Shown here piece by piece: positions 62,234-64,000 of a stretch of 64,000 nt of DNA. The notes beneath the pieces are model-generated. The model was not told where the DNA came from. It made no database searches and saw only the letters and a list, made by a program, of their open reading frames with translations. Numbering within the stretch: position 1 is the first letter of the stretch; each line of letters begins with the position of its first letter. The translations under genes and the position numbers were made by a program. Source of the DNA: Streptomyces sp. NBC_01231 (GTDB lineage Bacteria; Actinomycetota; Actinomycetes; Streptomycetales; Streptomycetaceae); NCBI GenBank assembly GCA_035999765.1, contig CP108521.1, forward strand, positions 10,664,001 through 10,728,000. The letters are read 5' to 3'.

Positions 62234-62830
62234 TGAGGTCGGCTGTCCTCGCCGACGACCCCTGTTATGGACAAGGGCGTCGAGTCATCGGAGACCTGTG
62301 AGTGTAAAGGTGCTTGATGCAATTAGGCTTGCTTGGTGTGAATCAAGAGGTTAATGCTGGACGGGTGCACCGAACCCTGGCCCTGATCACCGACGGCTCC
62401 TCGGTCGGCGGAGACGCTTGTGCCGCGACGTCGGCCGACGACTGCGCCTTCCTCCCGGTGGCCCTGCGGGCGGACCGGCCGAACGGCCTGGCCATCGAGC
62501 TGCACCGGGCCGCTACAGGGGTGGCGGACCGGCTGACCGCCGGTGACGTTCGGCTGTTGGGAGGCCTCGCCGGAGCCGGCGGCTTCGCGGCGCTCCGCAG
62601 ACCTCGCCGGGCTGCGCCCGGGGGAATGGGTGTGCCTCCCGGGCCTGGAAGACCAGTGTGCCGCGCTCGACACGCCCCTGGGCGCCGAATCCGCCCTGCT
62701 GTCTGGCGGCACCACCCATCTCCTGTCATCACGCCAGCGGGAACAGCAGCCCGCACGAGTCTTCACGGTGCGGCTCGGCCATCGATACGCCCCTGACCAC
62801 TACCCGCACCCCCACCGAGGGAGAGTGGAC

Positions 62831-63475
62831 ATGTCCACCGAACATCCCCCCCAAGCCGTGACTCCCCCCGGCGCGTCCTCCACACCACCACCCACCCGGC
62901 GTACCTTCATCGCCACGACCACCGTTGTCGGAGGAGCCGCCGTGGCAGGCGGCCTGATCGCGGCGCCGCCCGCGCTCGCTGCCGAGGGAGCGGTGGCCGC
63001 CGAGGGGCCGCCAGGCAGCCGTGTCTCCTTGACGGTCAACGGCGTCCGGCGCACCGTCACGGTCGACAACCGCACCTCGCTGCTGGACCTGCTGCGCGAG
63101 CATCTCGACCTGACCGGCTCCAAGAAGGGCTGTAACGCCGGTGCCTGCGGCGCTTGTACGGTCCTGGTCGACGGACGCCGGGTCAACTCCTGTCTGACGC
63201 TGGCGGTGCGACTGGAGGGCGCCGAGGTCACCACGATCGAGGGCCTGGCCGACGGTGAGCAACTGCACCCGCTGCAGCAGGCGTTCATCGACCAGGACGC
63301 CTTCCAGTGCGGCTTCTGCACGTCGGGCCAGATCGTGTCCGGCGTCGGGTGCATCCAGGAGGGTCACACCGGCTCGCCGGAGGAGATCCGGGAGTGGATG
63401 AGCGGCAATCTCTGCCGCTGCGGCTGCTACGTGAAGATCGAGCGGGCGGTCGAGCAGGCCGCCGGCCGGAAGTGA
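62831..63475 (+). CDS. Tat-exported [2Fe-2S] subunit of a molybdenum hydroxylase (PaoA-like)
   Basis: A 214-residue protein with a Tat-type signal (PTRRTFIATTTVVGGAAVAG) ending near ALA-AEG. The xanthine-oxidase small-subunit fold follows: plant-type [2Fe-2S] CNAGACGACTVLVDG with an upstream Cys in KKGC, and the second cluster CGFCTSGQ with CRCGCY. A signal peptide on this subunit is typical of PaoABC (YagTSR) aldehyde oxidoreductases, which are exported as a complex. The next gene supplies the FAD subunit. It is likely to detoxify aromatic aldehydes outside the cytoplasm. Confidence 0.92.
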   Translation: MSTEHPPQAVTPPGASSTPPPTRRTFIATTTVVGGAAVAGGLIAAPPALAAEGAVAAEGPPGSRVSLTVNGVRRTVTVDNRTSLLDLLREHLDLTGSKKGCNAGACGACTVLVDGRRVNSCLTLAVRLEGAEVTTIEGLADGEQLHPLQQAFIDQDAFQCGFCTSGQIVSGVGCIQEGHTGSPEEIREWMSGNLCRCGCYVKIERAVEQAAGRK

Positions 63476-63487
63476 GGACCGCTCTCC

Positions 63488-64000
63488 ATGTATCCCTTCA
63501 CCTACACCAAGGCCGCGGACATGCGTGAGGCCCTCAACGCGGGTTGGCGCGGCGGGCGTTACATCGCCGGCGGCACCACACTCGTCGACCTGATGCGGGA
63601 GACCGTCGAACGCCCCGGCTCGCTGGTCGACATCAGCTCCCTGCCGCTGCGCGAGGTCACCGTCACCGAGCGCGGGGGCCTGCGCATCGGCGCCCTGGTC
63701 CGCATGGCCGAGGCCGCCGCCCACCCCAAGGTGCGTGTCCTGTATCCCGTCATCTCCGAGGCGCTGGAGCTGAGCGCCTCGGCCCAGCTGCGGAACATGG
63801 CGACCATCGGTGGCAACATCATGCAGCGCACCCGGTGCACGTACTTCCGTGACGTGACCGCCGCCTGCAACAAGCGCGAGCCGGGCTCCGGGTGCGCCGC
63901 CCTGCACGGCTACAACCGCAGCCACGCGATCCTCGGCACCTCCGACCACTGCGTGGCCACCCATCCCTCCGACGTCGCGGTGGCCTTCGCGGCACTGGAG
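63488..64000 (+). CDS. FAD-binding subunit of a molybdenum hydroxylase (PaoB-like), cut by window end
   Basis: The first 171 residues are present. The FAD-binding [14 protein letters not shown] and [14 protein letters not shown] are clear. A four-cysteine insert follows ([20 protein letters not shown], then a Cys in TSDHC), as in PaoB where it binds an extra [4Fe-4S] cluster. It starts 12 bp after the [2Fe-2S] subunit gene. The catalytic molybdenum subunit is expected beyond the window. Confidence 0.92.
   Translation, partial: MYPFTYTKAADMREALNAGWRGGRYIAGGTTLVDLMRETVERPGSLVDISSLPLREVTVTERGGLRIGALVRMAEAAAHPKVRVLYPVISEALELSASAQLRNMATIGGNIMQRTRCTYFRDVTAACNKREPGSGCAALHGYNRSHAILGTSDHCVATHPSDVAVAFAALE

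Larger units (their letters stand above)
61865..62830. other. 966-bp gap, no intact gene
   Basis: Plus-strand pieces such as LTAGDVRLLGGLAGAGGFAA (about 62530-62590) and LRPGEWVCLPGLEDQCAALD (about 62605-62665) read like protein in changing frames, but no family was recognised. Palindromes lie at 62145-62161 and 62197-62233. Confidence 0.45.

Noticed and set aside
1..64000. CRISPR arrays, tRNA or rRNA genes, prophage
   Set aside because: No regularly spaced repeats, cloverleaf-like stretches or phage structural genes were seen. Absence by eye is not proof for tRNAs.

Overview
The window reads as chromosome of a Streptomyces-like actinomycete: very high GC, many GTG starts, ATGA/GTGA stop-start overlaps, Tat-type signal peptides, MmyB-type XRE regulators, SpoIIE-type phosphatases and a mycofactocin locus. 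No tRNA, rRNA or CRISPR array was seen.

Region 1 (1-17 kb) starts with the 3' part of a GAF/PP2C/HATPase stress-signalling phosphatase. Two copies of a five-gene module follow (2097-6148 and 10093-14144): an aromatic-acid-type MFS importer, two tandem proteins with the C-terminal CxxC/CxxC metal site of bacterial 3-hydroxyanthranilate dioxygenase, a small Rieske ferredoxin, and a TAXI-type binding-protein fold that lacks a signal peptide. Between the copies lie a [3Fe-4S] ferredoxin, a ferredoxin reductase, a decayed class II aldolase/decarboxylase and a 4,5-dihydroxyphthalate-decarboxylase-like gene. The region closes with a dienelactone hydrolase, a secreted beta-propeller protein and a wrecked second copy of the phosphatase. 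A 0.7 kb stretch of the two modules is almost identical, which suggests gene conversion.

Region 2 (17-31 kb) carries an FAD oxidoreductase and a complete mycofactocin locus (mftG-like, mftA-B-C-D-E-F, mftR). Next to it are an NDMA-dependent (nicotinoprotein) alcohol dehydrogenase and an aldehyde dehydrogenase, the expected users of that cofactor, and an IclR regulator.

Region 3 (31-36 kb) is a ring-hydroxylating dioxygenase operon of phthalate 3,4-dioxygenase type: large and small subunits, a 102-residue unknown protein, dihydrodiol dehydrogenase, ferredoxin and a class II aldolase-type decarboxylase. A divergent IclR gene faces it. The operon has no reductase; the one at 6.6 kb may serve it. 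A 15-bp palindrome related to TTCTGCnnnGCAGAA precedes both MFS modules, the first IclR gene and the dioxygenase operon, so regions 1 and 3 are probably one regulon.

Region 4 (36-56 kb) mixes intact housekeeping and efflux genes (CPA1 antiporter, DHA2-type exporter with a C-terminal winged-helix-like extension, a second MFS exporter, SDR, two medium-chain oxidoreductases) with much debris: fragments of an amidohydrolase, alpha/beta hydrolase, cupin, glucose-6-phosphate dehydrogenase, MFS exporter, flavodoxin and an NRPS adenylation domain. Three paralogous MmyB-type regulators lie here, each preceded by the same AGGGG-N11-CCCCT palindrome exactly 35 bp before its start codon.

Region 5 (54-64 kb) holds a Tat-exported HbpS/GlcG-like protein with a MarR regulator and palindromic operators, an ABC exporter with a frameshifted permease, a DUF218 membrane protein, a broken DUF418 gene, and the first two genes of a periplasmic PaoABC-like molybdenum hydroxylase.
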